NCBI GenBank assembly: GCA_003254905.1
Contig: QANU01021212.1
Location: forward strand, 558,001-622,000
Reading direction: 5' to 3'
Length of the DNA: 64,000 nt
Source of the DNA: Nissolia schottii
Taxonomy: Eukaryota; Streptophyta; Magnoliopsida; Fabales; Fabaceae
The translations under genes were made by a program, and so were the position numbers. Numbering within the stretch: the stretch's first letter is position 1; each line of letters starts with the position of its first letter. The notes beneath the pieces are model-generated. The model was not told where the DNA came from. It searched no databases and saw only the letters and a list, made by a program, of their open reading frames with translations. Positions 33,272-46,909 of the stretch are shown piece by piece.

Positions 33272-34561
33272 GCTGTGTCATGGTTTAACTAAAAATGTTG
33301 CAAATTGCACTGTGTCCCATGGTTTTGTGAATTATATACCCAATGCCCTTGATATTTATTAATTGAGTTAATGACCAAGTTATTTCTTGATAAATGTCTC
33401 GGTGACTAATTGGGCCATTGAAAAAACTAAACTGTTAATTTAATCTCTACAATTTTTTTAGTCAATTTAATTTTTCCGTCTAATATTTTCAGAAATTAAT
33501 GTGGGTGATGAAATTTTTTTTTTAAAGATTAAGTTAGCTCCAAATCTTTTTTAAGAACTAAAGTAACAGTTTAATTTTTAAAAAAAAAACTAAGTTAGAC
33601 ACCAACACATCTTTTAGTAACCAATTCGGGCATTAAATCTTATTAATTTTGTCAACTACAAATCTTTGAATTTTCCCTGATTTAGTTAGATCGACGGATT
33701 TCATCACATGGGGTCTCATTGTGTTTGACTTGATCAATTGGAATCTCTCTTATTGACTATATCTCACAACAGAACAATTTTTTTTTTCAGTTAAATTTTG
33801 GGAGTTTTACTTTTGAATTTTATTTCAAAAGCACATGGACAAGTTGAAGGCTTTTTTGGGGAATAATTTTATTATCTATGGAATTTCCAAACAAACTTTC
33901 AAAGACATGCAGCCTTGCTTATAAGATGCGTAGGTAGGTGTCTTTTCAAGAATGCACAAATAAACAAACTACCACTTAACCAAAGTATTAGCTCTCCCAA
34001 CTAAAATATTTTTATTATACAGAAAAGTATATAATTCTACATGGCAAAAGTCTCCATAATGTTGTGAGTTTTCAGGGTTACGATTATCGATCTAAAATAA
34101 AGTCAAATTCATCAGAGTGCAAAAAGTAAGGAAGTGTTGGTCTTTTGGATCATAAATTGCATTATAGGAAAATCTTCTAAATAATTTAAGGATAAACACC
34201 CCCTTACTTTTGGAAAACTACGATTTTAGACAGTTACAAATATTGTCCCTGAAAAATCAACGATTACGGTTGATAATCAAGGATCTCGTATCCCACAAAA
34301 TTATGAGTTTAATGATAATTTACGACCCCTCTTTCAATGAAATTCGTTTGTCACATTAACACTTAACTAGTGGTAATGTGAGGGATTACAGCCTTAAATT
34401 TTAGGAACAAAAGAAAAATCTTATATTTGAGTGACTTAATAACAAACTTAAACTCTTGTAAATTTTGAATATAAGAAAAGGAGGAATTAAAAAGCACATA
34501 CTCGAACATAGATATCAGCACGGGAACAAGTCAATTTAAAAATTTTACAGGATATGGATAT

Positions 34562-34564
<3 letters not shown>

Positions 34565-34604
<40 letters not shown>
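34565..34604. repeat. (TA)n microsatellite
   Basis: About 20 TA dinucleotides in a row. Confidence 0.9.
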
Positions 34605-34607
<3 letters not shown>

Positions 34608-36069
34608 AAATTCAAGACTTATAATAACATATGATATTTTAATTAGTTCTAAATTATCAATTTTAATACTTTCTAAATCTTTTTCAAAATATATGTAACA
34701 TTTTAAATAGTTTCATGTGTAAATACTTATTAATTTTTCAAGAGTTTATATTATTATAAATTATTTAATATTTAAAATATTTTTTCTTGGACACACTCAA
34801 AAAACTTTTAAATATAACCCGAACATGTATGAACATGACAAATTATGAACTCTTTATTTAGACATTTTGAAACACATAGAACACTAGTATCAAATGAGTG
34901 TACTCCTCAAATATCAGTGTTCACGATGTATCAGATATGCAGTCATAATAGTATTATGAAGTGTCTATAACTCCAAGAGAAGAAATAATAATTAAGCAAA
35001 AATAGAGTTAACCGTAGACCCTGAGATTATGTTGCCGACATGGCACGCATAAACGTGTTGAATTCAAAGGCAAATAAAAGTTGGACAAGTGGGAGAGGGA
35101 GGTACTAACTAAGCTAGGCCACCATTGCATTGGTCCCATTGATTTTTGTTTTGTTATTGCCACAGGCTTTACTTGTAGGTCTTTGCCATATTTCAGAAGC
35201 AATTTTACTGTTTGAACACACATTTATATTTTGTTATTTTTTTTTATAATACATTATAATGTTCACTTTGATATATTATAAGAAGAATAATAAGATATAA
35301 ACATATTTTTATGCGTTTAATGAGCATTTTCCTTGTCGGATAAGTCTTCCTCCTTAAATTTTTAATCAAACCTTTGCCTGGTTGTCATCTGACACCTCAT
35401 ATTCTTCTTCAACTTGCCAACGTATAGTACTACAAATTGCACAAATAATTGATGATTCCATAGGATATTTCTAGCATATTGATTTAATTTATGTGTATGG
35501 AACCATTTTTAATTTGTTGAGTTTTAGGAGACTTTTTGAAGAGCATTGATATCGAGGTCAACCAAGTCAACAGAGCATAGTGTATACGCACCACATTACT
35601 TTCAATAATTGTTTGCTACAATGCCACAACATAATTTCGTATTGCTGCTGAATTGTAAGCAAAGGCAAATCTTGCTATATATCACCCTAAACCCATGAAA
35701 AAAAAAAATTCTCTCCATTATTTTTTATATATCACTTTAGACAAATATACAAATATTGAATAACTCAAAATCAAGTATAATTTATGAAGAATTTTACTAA
35801 ATTAAATTTATTTAATTTTTAATCTCTTATTACTATTATGTATATTCTTTTAAGGAAATTTAACTAGGGACATAATAGAAAATTTAATAATAAATTTTGC
35901 ATAAAAAAATAAAAGTGACATATGTTTTGGACTAAATAAATTTGTGTAAGTTTCAAACGAAAATGAATTTCATAATTTTAATTTTAGCGTTAAAAAATTG
36001 TTTATATTTTGAACAATATTTATTTATGTTAGTCTATAAAACTATATTTAATTTAAATGCATTACCATA

Positions 36070-36289
36070 ATATTAGAGGATTTAACTCGGGTATGGTTGA
36101 ATTGAAGGGACTCATCCTCCCATTAAACAAATGTCATAAGTTTGATTCTTGACTTTGGGTATAAAGCATATTTAAATCCTTAGACCAACTATCTCACTCT
36201 TAGAGATGCTTACAAATCAGTGAGAGATTGGTCATTGGACCTGCATCGGTGAATACCTAATCATGTAAAAAATATATATTAGAGGATTT
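36070..36289 (+). mobile_element. tRNA-derived SINE with 14-bp TSD
   Basis: The body 36084-36275 (192 bp) is flanked by atattagaggattt at 36070-36083 and 36276-36289, a perfect match. It contains GTATGGTTGAATTGAAGG (A-box region) and CATAAGTTTGATTCTTGAC (B-box region, compare GGTTCGANTCC) and ends with a short A-rich tail. The length and layout fit a plant SINE. Confidence 0.85.
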
Positions 36290-38306
36290 TCTCTAAAAAA
36301 AATTCAGTTATGGAGTTTTTTTTTTAAAAAAAAAAGTCAGCCAATCTTGATGGCTTTTTTTTTTATTGTTAAACAAGATTAATAAATTGGATGTTGTATT
36401 TCTTTACATGGAGTGGTTTATAACCAGGGATGATTGTTGGGTTTCATCAGAACATAGGGATACTTGTCTTGGTCGAATGAATGAAAATATGGGCTATAAT
36501 TAATCTTTACCGGAAAGAAAGGACAAAATCAAAGCCATGTGTACCACGTAACTTATAATTAAATTAGTCAGACTAAATGTACCCAAAAAAAAATAGTTAA
36601 GTAAATAGTTGAGATATTTTCAAAGACTGCCTAAGCAACTAGGCCATCAGTACTCTTCACCGTCAAGAAAACTAGGTCACCGATTGCCTAATCACAAATT
36701 AATTAACTTTAGCAATTAGTACCCGATTACTAGTTAGGCTGATTTAGGAGGAAGACTTGTTCAACAATATTGTTTTTAAAATAAGATTTTAGGTTTGAAT
36801 CTTGTAGTTTTATTTCTTAGTTGGGCCGATTCCGATCCAGCTAAATCAGGTAGATTTCAATAAATTTTACATACGGGTGATTTCAATAGAAAAAAAATGA
36901 AAGAAGATGAAGACAACTTAATTACACTATTTGGTTTAGACATGGATTGAGTATTTTTTTTATTCTTCAGCCAATATTGGTTACCCTACTTACTAGAATT
37001 CGAGATATGAAAATAGGGAATTTGTAAAGCTCAATATGAACCCAACCAAACAAGGGCTTATGGTTTGGACAACGTACATTTGCATTTTGCATTTCCACCT
37101 AACACCAATTATTTTATTAGTTCAACATTTTTATTGGGTTTGCACAATTATGCCAGCGCATTGCACAGACTTAACATATTATAAAAGCCTAACATATAAC
37201 ATATTACATGTGTACTCCTAATAAATAATAGCAATATTGTGTTCCAAATCGTGTTTGATAAAACAATGTGTTCAAAATACGAACAAGAAAGCGAAATTAA
37301 TTCATGTTTTAGTGGCACACTTCTTGATACACATTATTATTATTATTATTATATATAGTGTAGTAGTAGTAATTAAGTTATACACTTATTGAGTTAATTT
37401 GAATTCGTGTTTTCAGTCAAAGCATGCATGGCTGGAAGAGGAAATGTACTACTTCAGACTCGTGTGTACATACGTATCAGTATATGTACATTAATTTTAA
37501 TGTAGATATTAAATTTTTTTCTCTCACAAATATTATATAGTTCACATATTATATAAGATGAGTATAAATTTTATAAAATGTGAAAGAAAAAAGATTTAAT
37601 ATCTTATTTGCATTGGTTGTTAAAGTCAATTTCCACATACACTCAGCTTAAAGTGTGGGTTCTGATTCATCACTTTGGCTTGGTCAAAGTCAAAACTTTA
37701 AGTTGTTCAGATGCCTCTTTTTGCAACATTGCCAATTGTATTGCCAAATCTGACCCATCATACGACTGACTATATATGTGCATACCTTCGAATAAGGAGG
37801 CAGTTGAAAGGTTAAAAAGATGACTGGCGCATGAAATAATTGACTTTACTATACTTTATGTGGAACAACAACAACTAGTGCAGCAACCTTTTTTTCTTCA
37901 ATACGTGATGTGTGGAAACATCGACTTTAGAAGTAAATTTAATGTCACTTGAATCACAACTCTTAAATGAATATTAGAAAAATTTTAGGGATTTATTTCA
38001 GTTGCAGGTTTAGCACTGAAAAAATTAAATGGTAAGTAACTTAACATTGCCATCAGGCATCCAAGATTGAAAATTTTGAAGGGATTGTAGCACTATGAAT
38101 TCCATAAATTCATTGACACTCTCGTTTGCGAACATGGGTCCCAAATATAGGAGGAAAAAAAAGTGCGAACTAGAATAATAATGTGGCCTATGTTTGCCGT
38201 ATTAACGATAAATACCAACAACATAACTCAATTAATATCTCTCTTGATCATAAATGATTACAATATTAACGATGTTTGACTTTCAATAACAGCTAAAAAA
38301 GTGTTG
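36290..38306. other. Intergenic with one hairpin MITE, no gene seen
   Basis: No coding region is supported. 36735-36900 has a B-box-like AGGTTTGAATCTTG and may be another SINE, but no duplication was found. Confidence 0.35.
37504..37604. repeat. Hairpin MITE-like repeat, about 100 bp
   Basis: The left arm 37504-37528 (agatattaaatttttttctc...) and right arm 37579-37604 are inverted with few mismatches around an AT-rich loop of about 50 bp. Confidence 0.6.
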
Positions 38307-39751
38307 TACTAGACGAAAAGCGTTGTTGAGTCTATGGCAACGTTTTCTGGCCTTGACTGGATGTTGCATTCGCTCTCGTTGCATATTTTATATACAAAAT
38401 TTTATTGTACAATTTAGCGTTGCGATAGGATTTCAACAAAAAAATGTTGTGGTTGCTTGTGGCAACACTATCGAGCGTTGTCTTTATGCACTTCTATGAC
38501 AACGCCCTCTGTTCGTTGTATATGTGCATACCTACAACAATGCATGAAACGTTGCATAATATAGATACTATAGGCAACGCTTCTCAAGCGTAGTTGGATC
38601 AAACCGATTAATTAGACCAAACTCTGAATCCCAATCTAGTCAGATTGGACGTGTGGACATACAATCAAACTAGCATTAAATTGCATGAGTCAGACGGTTC
38701 ACGAGTCTTATGGTGCAAATTAATACACACTTTTCAATTTTATCAAATATATAGAGGAGTTGAACTCGTAACCATGGGGTAGAGGAAGCTTATGCTAGAC
38801 TATTTATTATAATGTTAAACTATCAATTATTTATTTGTATTATATTTTATTTATATTTTAATATATTTTAATATATTTATGTAATTATATCTACTTCAGC
38901 ATATGACACAATGACCTATTGATCCTTGGTTGAGTCGATCACCACGTCGAGTTTAATAACTACGATTATAAGTAGGGTAGAGTGGGGGGATTATTGATTT
39001 TCAGGTTCAATAATATTTAATATAAAATTAAGTGGTAACTAAAACTTTAGTAAGTATACTAATATTCCAAATGTTTTTAATATTTGTGCTTTATTGATGT
39101 ATTAATTTTAGGCAACGCTAAGTTGTGTCTTTATGTTTAAGACAACGTTTTTTAAACATTGTAATTTATAAATAAAGAGAGTAGTGATAAAACATTACAT
39201 AAAGTTAAACATACAATGCTTACTAAACCGTGTATAAGGTGGTATTGCCAAAACTTACATTTAAAGACAACATTAACAAAAACGTTACATAAATTGTAAT
39301 AGACAACATTTTCTAAACCTTGCCAAAATGTATAACTAAAGGCAACATTAGAAATAACATTGCATAAAGCTAAACATGCAACACTTTTTGTGTCGTTGCC
39401 AAAAGTCTTATGTCGCCGCTAAAACGCCTTATGGCAACGACAAAAATGTCATTGCATGACGCTGCCTTAAGCCCCGTTGTGAAAAGTCAAGCAGCGACAT
39501 ACAAAGTCGCCGCTAAAGCATAACATTTCTCAGCAACATTTGTCGCTAGCTACTATAGACAATGTTTTGGCAGCAACCTTAAGTCGTTGCCAAAATGCTT
39601 TAGAAAAGATTAAAAGTCGCTACCAAAATATTGTGGAGCTTTAGTAGCGATTAAAAGTTGTAGACATAGCTCAAGTTATCACAGTGACAATTGTTGCTGT
39701 TAAAACATGACATTTGCCTAGCGACATATGTTGGTGCTTTTGCATCTAGGG
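38307..39751. mobile_element. CACTA-like transposon remnant with subterminal repeats
   Basis: The left end TACTAGACGAAAAGC and right end GCTTTTGCATCTAGGG are inverted and fit mutated CACTA...TAGTG termini. Both sides carry many short words in both orientations, such as gcaacg, gttgcc, gtcgctgc/gtcgccgct and aacgttttt, like the transposase-binding subterminal repeats of CACTA (En/Spm) elements. The right side (39100-39720) is especially dense. No transposase was seen and no 3-bp duplication could be shown, so this is an old non-autonomous copy, probably with later insertions at 38600-39080. Confidence 0.5.
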
Positions 39752-41167
39752 GAGTGGTGCATAATTATCATTTTGTCACCCTTTTAATTTTTTGAGTCAA
39801 AGTCACTAATGAATTTTCAAAATCACAGTGAAAGTGCACACATGCACTTGGAACAATGGGTCATTCACCAATGGAAAAATTCACAACAACACTCTTTCAA
39901 GTTATAAGTTAAACTTTAGCTTCCAATCTTTTGTATTTCTCAATGTGTGACTTTCCAATTACACATATAATTTTTCTAACAAACAAATGTCAAATATATG
40001 AGATAAATGTTCTCACAGCCATTACCACGAATTGCTACCATTATGACACTACATTACAAAGTTTAGCCCACCCACAACACATAAATCCTCTTAACACTCA
40101 CTTAAACAAAAAGTACATCAACTACACATTTATCTTTCCTCTTGAGCGTATGATTCATATCGAATATTTGTCCCCAACCACAACAATCATAGCTGCATCA
40201 ATGGCCACTATTGCCAACCTCTAATGGCACCCTTAAATTGCCCCTTGATATGTCTCTAACAATACACCATGCATCATACGGCCAAACTATAGCAGCCAAC
40301 AAACACAACACCATAGATATTTACATTTAATGTTACAACTTCAATTATTAAAAAGAGACACATAAAATATGTTATATGTTCTAACACACACACATATTAG
40401 TTTACATGAACTTTTATCGCTAATTTCATTAATCCTATTAAAATTGTATTGAGAATTTGATTTTATCCAACAACCAAGACACACATTTGAACTTTGGTAG
40501 AGGGACTTGAACTAATTTATAAGAAATTAAAACTCTTTTGAATGTGAAGTAATAACACTATAAGTGAAAAATAGTGCAGTAAGAAGAACTATATAATTTT
40601 ATATTATTTAATCAATTTTATATTATTCAAGCATTTCAACCAATGATCCATTAATTAAATGAGTTTTTGAGGCTCAACGGATTTAATTTCTACTCATTTG
40701 AAACAATGGTTTGATGATCTTGACTACTAAAGAATATTGTTGTCAAGTGTTAAAAAAAATTGATCATTCTCTCTAACTAAAAATGCAGTTGTTCTTCTTA
40801 ATAATTTAAAAATTGCTGGTCCTTTTTCTTAATTAACCTTCCTTAGTGGTCCTTGTCAATAATTTTCCCTTAATTATTTATCACTTTAGCCAAAATATTT
40901 TGGTTTAAATTATTTATCATTCTCACTTTTTAAAGTAAAATATATTGTTAAGTTTTCAATTATGCCCTTAATATTAAAATCTTTAAATACTTCCATCTTC
41001 ATTAATGATGGGTAGTTTTATTAAAAAAGTAAATAAGCATAATTCAATAAAACTAATCTCAATACCCGTACATTTAACAAAATTAGTAACACAAAATTAG
41101 GAACGGATGTATAAACAATTCATCTAACTTGGATTAGTTAGGATTAATTAGGAGTAATCTATAATTA

Positions 41168-41215
<48 letters not shown>

Positions 41216-43980
41216 TACAAAACCGTCCTACAAGAAATTTTAATCCACATGTCAATACCGCAATAATTTTACAATAAATACTAACAATTATCAACAATTA
41301 TAAATTCCCCTATAAAAAAATTATAAATTCTCATATATTCTATAATTTGATTTTATTTTGGTTAAATTATCATAACTTCAAAGAAAAAATGTAAGTGATA
41401 TCATTGGTATTTTAAGTAATAATACTTTCATTGAAGCAAATATTGAAATAGTAAATTTTCATTAACACTACTTATGATAAGTGCTACAGGACTAAATAAT
41501 CATAACACGTTTTAGCTATGATGTGAATTATTTTTTAAAACACTAGGTATTAAAAAAAACTAGAATTGAAACATATTTTATTAATGTGTGAAATTGTATT
41601 AAAATACTAACTTCAAGTATATATGTATATTTACTTTCGTAATGTACATTAATGCTACTCTAAATAAAATTCTTATGGCCTGCTTGACACACGGTATGAA
41701 AGGTAGGATTAAATAAGCTAATACAATACTAATGAAGTTATCAATTTTTTGGTGCGTTCATTGTATTGTATAAGTCTATCTTTCACGCTCTCTTTTTACG
41801 TCAAAATTATGGAATTAATCTAATTTAAAAGAGACAGGGTTCGGCTTGGTTTACTTAAAACCTAATTTAAAATTTAGTTATATTATTTTTTTTATTAAAA
41901 AAGAATTTAAAATAAAAATAAATTTTAAATAATTAATAAAAATAATAAATAAATAAGTAATAAAAATTAAATTAATATTAAATTAATTAACTAACTAATT
42001 AAATTAAATTATGAAATTTATTAATAAATATAAATTTTAGAAAATAAATTTTAATATAATAAATTTTTTCTATAATATAAAAAATATTTATTATTAAAAT
42101 ATATAAACAAATACTTAATAATATTTAATATACATATAATTCTACCTAATAAAGTAAAAAAATTAATATAATGATTCATAATATTAAATTTAATTTATAT
42201 ATTATTATTTTTAATTAAATTTAAAACTAAAATTAATTAATCAAGAATTTTTTAAATTTTTTAATTATAATTTTATATAGTAAAAAATGATTAATTTTGA
42301 TAATACATATATTTATTATTGGCAAATATTTAAATGATAATATTTATTTAAAATTTATATTTAAGTAGTGAATAATTTTTTTATTTTATAATTTTTTATT
42401 GTTCATCAAATATAATTTTTATAATTAAAAATTATTATGTAAAGTGAGGAAAAAGTTGTATATAATATAATACAATATCTTATACAATGTCATGTGAAAC
42501 ACTATATATTATTAAAAATTGATCAAACCTTATATTATCAAGCCTTATCCTATTGCGTGTACAAAATGGACCCTGGTATAGACATGTTAAAACTCAAAAG
42601 GAGGGGCTTTGTTACCTACGATGTTCTACCCCATTCAAGCAAGACTGTCTCTCGTGAGAGAATACTAGTGATTCATATAAAGAAAAGAATTCTTATGTAT
42701 TATCAATTAATTTAATATTACTCAATATGCTTAATTTTAGTAACATGATTGGTTCATAATCTTAATTTTTATCATTTTAATAATTAAAATTATTTATTTA
42801 TTCTTCCCCTCACAATTGATTTATAAAATAAACTTTTGTATTTTAATATTAAAATTCTTCATTCTTTTCCGTGCGTTACACGGATTTAAAAAAAAAACAC
42901 TAGTATGATGAAATAATAAATTACCCATGACTATCAGAATTAATACTAAATAAATACAATGGCCCATTAGGTTACTGGAAGGGCCCAATGGTGGGGGGGG
43001 GGGTAAGACCTCTTTTCTCTCCTAAAAAAGACATGATTTTTATTTCTTTAGACGATTTTTTAAGAGAGATTTTTAACTAGGTTTGACTTCTAACATGTCT
43101 TGTTGTTACGGTGGCTTAGGGGGGTAGTTTTGTCCTAGATGTTGGTTGTGGTTGTCGTGTAGTTCAGGAAGTGTGTTTGCAAGTGATGTTGTGATTGTCG
43201 AAAAGTGATGTAGTTGTTGTGTTAGTTGTCAGGATTGGGCTCTTTTAAAGTGCAGTTTACAATTTAATACATACATCTTAATCGTTAAAATCTAATCAAC
43301 AGTTATGATAAATGCACATAATTATTTTTAAATAATTTCTATTAAAAAAAATTGTCACTACTATTTGATAACCAATCACTAGTGTTTATGTACGCATTGT
43401 AACCTCTAAAGTGCAACTTGCCATTTTCTTGTTGTCATGGTTGAAAATTGTTCTCTTATGGCATCTTTGTTACTTCTTTGTCTATTTAGATGTGTTAATA
43501 AAGCTTGTTTATGTATAACAAAAAAAGTTTGAGAATATGAGGCATAAGGAACAAGATAGATATATTCTTGGGTAAAATGTGTTTTTAGTTCTTATAAAAT
43601 TAAAAATTTTGCTTTTAGTCCCCGAAAAGTTTTTTGTTGAGAATTACTCCCTGGAAATTTGTTTGGTTAGGTTTTAGTCTCTGCCATTAGAATGAGACAT
43701 TAAGTGCTGACAGGACCATTAAATGTGACATGTGGCACTATTAAATGTGTTATGTGACACGTCACATGTGGAATACATCAGGCCCCACCCTCGCACTTCT
43801 TAACCAATTTGTTCCACCACGATACCCATTCCACTATGAGAATGCGCCACCACAACACCACAACGAGGAATCGTAAACCACACACTACCCCAGCTACTGG
43901 CAGAGCCTAATCACCAATGGAATGTGCACAAGAACCACCCACCACCGCCATAATCGCACCACCATCGCATCATAGTGTGC
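39752..43980. other. Very AT-rich intergenic stretch, no gene seen
   Basis: No supported coding region. It includes (TA)n at 41167-41215 and an extremely A/T-rich section at about 41870-42480. The hairpin word ccgtgcgttacacgg at about 42869, followed by actagta, is a motif seen at edges of some plant repeats. 43560-43790 carries gggactaa-like wording of a MULE end without a partner. Confidence 0.4.
41167..41215. repeat. (TA)n microsatellite
   Basis: TA dinucleotides interrupted once by tgta. Confidence 0.9.
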
Positions 43981-43984
43981 ACAA

Positions 43985-44600
43985 ACTTTTAACATCTTAG
44001 TGAACAAATAAGTATAACATACGTGCTCAAATATATGAAACAACTAACACAAACTAGTATGTGAACAAAACAGATGAAGGCGTAGTGCACAAACTATTAT
44101 CATCTATTGCATAAACATGTACAACATACATTCACAAACGTATCACATAATTAACACAAACTAGTATATGAGCAAAACAGATGAAGAAGTAGTCACAAAC
44201 TTTTACCATCTATTGCCCAAACATTTACAACATATGTACACAAACATATCACACAATTAACACAAACTATTTTTAAGGAAAAAAAGGAAGGAGACGTGCA
44301 CAAACATATGAAACAATTAAAACAAACTAGCATGTGAGCAAAACAGATGAAGGAGTAATGCACATACTTTTACCATCTTATTGCACAAACATGTACAACA
44401 TACGTGCACAAACATATCACACAATTAACACACTAGTATGTGAGTAAAACATATGAAGGAGTAGTGCACAAACTTTTACCATCTTATTGCACAAACATGG
44501 ATAACATACGTGCACAAACATATTACACAATTAATACAAACTAATATTTAAGGGGAAACAAAGGAAGGAGGTGTGCATAAACTTTTAACATCTTAGTGAA
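43985..44600. repeat. Two-level minisatellite, 106-107-bp unit
   Basis: The word actag[tc]atgtgagcaaaac recurs at about 44053, 44160, 44326 and 44432, so units are 107 and 106 bp apart within pairs. Each pair ends with a variant (actatttttaaggaaa... and actaatatttaagggga...), about 275 bp apart, so a larger unit of two monomers plus a short tail is itself repeated. Words in each unit include tgcacaaacttttaccatc and cacacaattaacac. Confidence 0.8.
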
Positions 44601-45277
44601 TAAACATGATGTTGGATCTCAAATGATAAAGAAAAAAAAGCTGAACAAAATAAATAATGTTGCGTGATGATAAATTTACAAAAAGTGAATAATGATGATG
44701 AGAATGACGATCACGAAAATGAAGGAATCAATATATGGTGAAGAATCAATGAAGATTATGTGAGAGCTTGTTCAGTTACGTTGAAGTTATATGATACCAA
44801 ATTGCGTGAGTGAGTGCGGATGCCATTTTTTTGTTTTTGGCAGCAAATACAGATTACAATAAATGAATGAGCATATGATTCTCTTAGTGACAATCATATT
44901 ATTTGGTGTACACCAATCATTATTGCCGTTATTATTATAAGAATGTGAATGTGAAACGCTTGGAATTTAGTTTAACCCTAATTTTTTTAAAAAAATTAAT
45001 ATGGATAAGTATTAGTATAATGACAAATATTTTATTGCTAGTTTTTTCCAAGCTCATATGTCAGCTAATTGTGGCAGTAACAATATTGGGTAATTAGTCT
45101 GTTTATCTTAATCTGTCTGCCTTAAGGATGCATTTAGTATGTAAAGTTACAATTAATCCTAAAAAACGTTGATGAGAAATGTATTCAGCGGAACAAAAAC
45201 AAAAACGAAAAACGAAAAACGCAAAAACGAAAAACAAAAAACAAAACACAAAAAGAAACAAAAAACAAAAGCTACCC

Positions 45278-45323
<46 letters not shown>

Positions 45324-46909
45324 ATAATTAACACAACAACAATAATAATAAAAATGAACACCCACAAAATGAAAGGCAAAAGAATACGTGTCTTTTCAAT
45401 TTCTCTCATATTGTTGATCGGTGTTATCATTGGCGGTGGTGTTTGTTACCCATAAGAAAAAGAACCACAACGATGGTGAAGTAGTAGCTAGGAGCCACAA
45501 CAAAGTGGTGCAGGCATTGTGCCAAAACCTTTGCTACAATGTCCTGAACCCAGTCCTTGAACGTGACCACCGATAGGCTCCTCAAAGTGGAGCACAATAA
45601 TAGCATCAGCCCCCGCGTGGGGGTTGAGATGGCCCTCAGGGACTGCAATAGATGTTACCCTGCCACCTCTATGCAGGATTCAGGAGTCTGGTTTTCCAAC
45701 CACTAAGTTACAAGTTAGTTAGCTCACTATGCTTTGACTGATTTCAGGCTTTCTTTAAACCGCATTCCGCCACTCTAATCTTTAAATAATGGCACCCATG
45801 CCCAGTTAACGCTTCTTTTTCTTGTCACCTAAGTCTCTCTCCACAGCTTATCATTTCATATGCACTCTTTTCGCCCTGTTCATTAGTGGCAGCAGATAAG
45901 AGGAGTAGGATCGGGAATCATTTGTAACCATTTTTTTATGCGATGCATGACACCTGTAATTTGGTTTTACTGCCTTTCTTTGAAAGTTTCGAATAATATT
46001 ATTTGCACATAGATTATGAATGTCAAGAATAAACATCTAAGAGACACAATGCATTTGATGATGATACATGGCCCCAAGACTGTGTCGCGCCCTCTTTTGG
46101 ATGCCCACTCTAGATGTCCATAATTTATGTACAAATAACACTACTCTTTATCCTAACTCTCCTAGCATATGGGGGTGATTAGAAGGATTATCACACCCCC
46201 TTGTAGTCCTTTTGGACCCTTGTAATCATTCTTCAGATTCCATCTCGCTATACAATAAAATTACTGAAGAAGGCGCTGCAGATTGAGATAAATTGCAGAA
46301 TAACAGAGCAATTGCCAGGAATTCTAGAGTGTAGTTTAATCTTTTATGTAGGGGAAAAGTACGGAATTTTCACTATTCTGCTTTACTTGGTATAAGTGTA
46401 GGAAAAAGCTTTGATAATACATGGTAGTCGTACAATAGAGCTCAGACTCACTCACTGACGTTTGGAAACATAAATCAGTATACAGTGTTAAGAATCAAGC
46501 AGAATTGATGTAACGAGTAAAACTGGACACTATCTCGTGGCTCAAACTTTGTACACTGATGATTGGTTGGTCTTGACGTATTTATTATCAAAAGGAGCAG
46601 ATTGTTGTGGTTGTTGATATTACGGGCGATATGCCTTTGTAACTTTATATGATGGTTCAGGAAACAATGTGTCACAGTGCATGGTAAGGGGTAGCTTGCA
46701 GAATCCTTGGTGTGACAAAAAGTTGTGGGAGAAAACCAAACCCCAGAAGCCATTTTTTTTCCTCCTAAAGTGGCATTGCTAACACATCATGGCCAAGCAT
46801 GAATGGGTGCTGCAAGCCTGTAAAATTCAATTAGTTTCTCTAAGCAGTAACGGTGTATGTTTAGCTGAAAACTATGAAAATTCAATCTTCCATTTCCATT
46901 AAGAAACAG
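44601..46909. other. Intergenic and probable 3' UTR of RLP4 gene
   Basis: 45279-45322 is a compound (TA)n(GA)n microsatellite. 45430-45760 has higher GC and a coding-like look but stops in all frames; I do not recognise it. 46250-46909 should include the 3' UTR of the receptor-like protein gene on the minus strand. Confidence 0.4.
45279..45322. repeat. (TA)n(GA)n compound microsatellite
   Basis: About nine TA followed by about thirteen GA dinucleotides. Confidence 0.9.

Larger units (their letters stand above)
30784..36069. other. Long intergenic stretch with microsatellites, no gene seen
   Basis: No coding region is supported. It contains (TA)n at 31467-31499, ending in one unknown base at 31500; (TGATTG)n at 33240-33271; (TA)n at 34565-34604; and a direct repeat of gattgttagtttaattt at about 32642 and 32884. 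Several stretches, such as 33340-33660 and 34190-34400, have the gggactaa-style wording of MULE ends but no paired termini were found. Confidence 0.4.

Noticed and set aside
36735..36900. Possible fourth SINE with B-box-like AGGTTTGAATCTTG
   Set aside because: No target-site duplication or clear A box at the right distance.
41690..42560. Possible transposon bounded by gcctgcttgacacacgg and a GC-richer right part
   Set aside because: No matching inverted ends or target duplication could be found.
43985..44600. Possible CRISPR-like array
   Set aside because: Units are 106-107 bp with no short repeat/unique spacer pattern, and the genome is a plant.
45427..45760. Possible gene remnant with higher GC
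   Set aside because: Frames on both strands are short with stops, and I recognise no domain or splice pattern.
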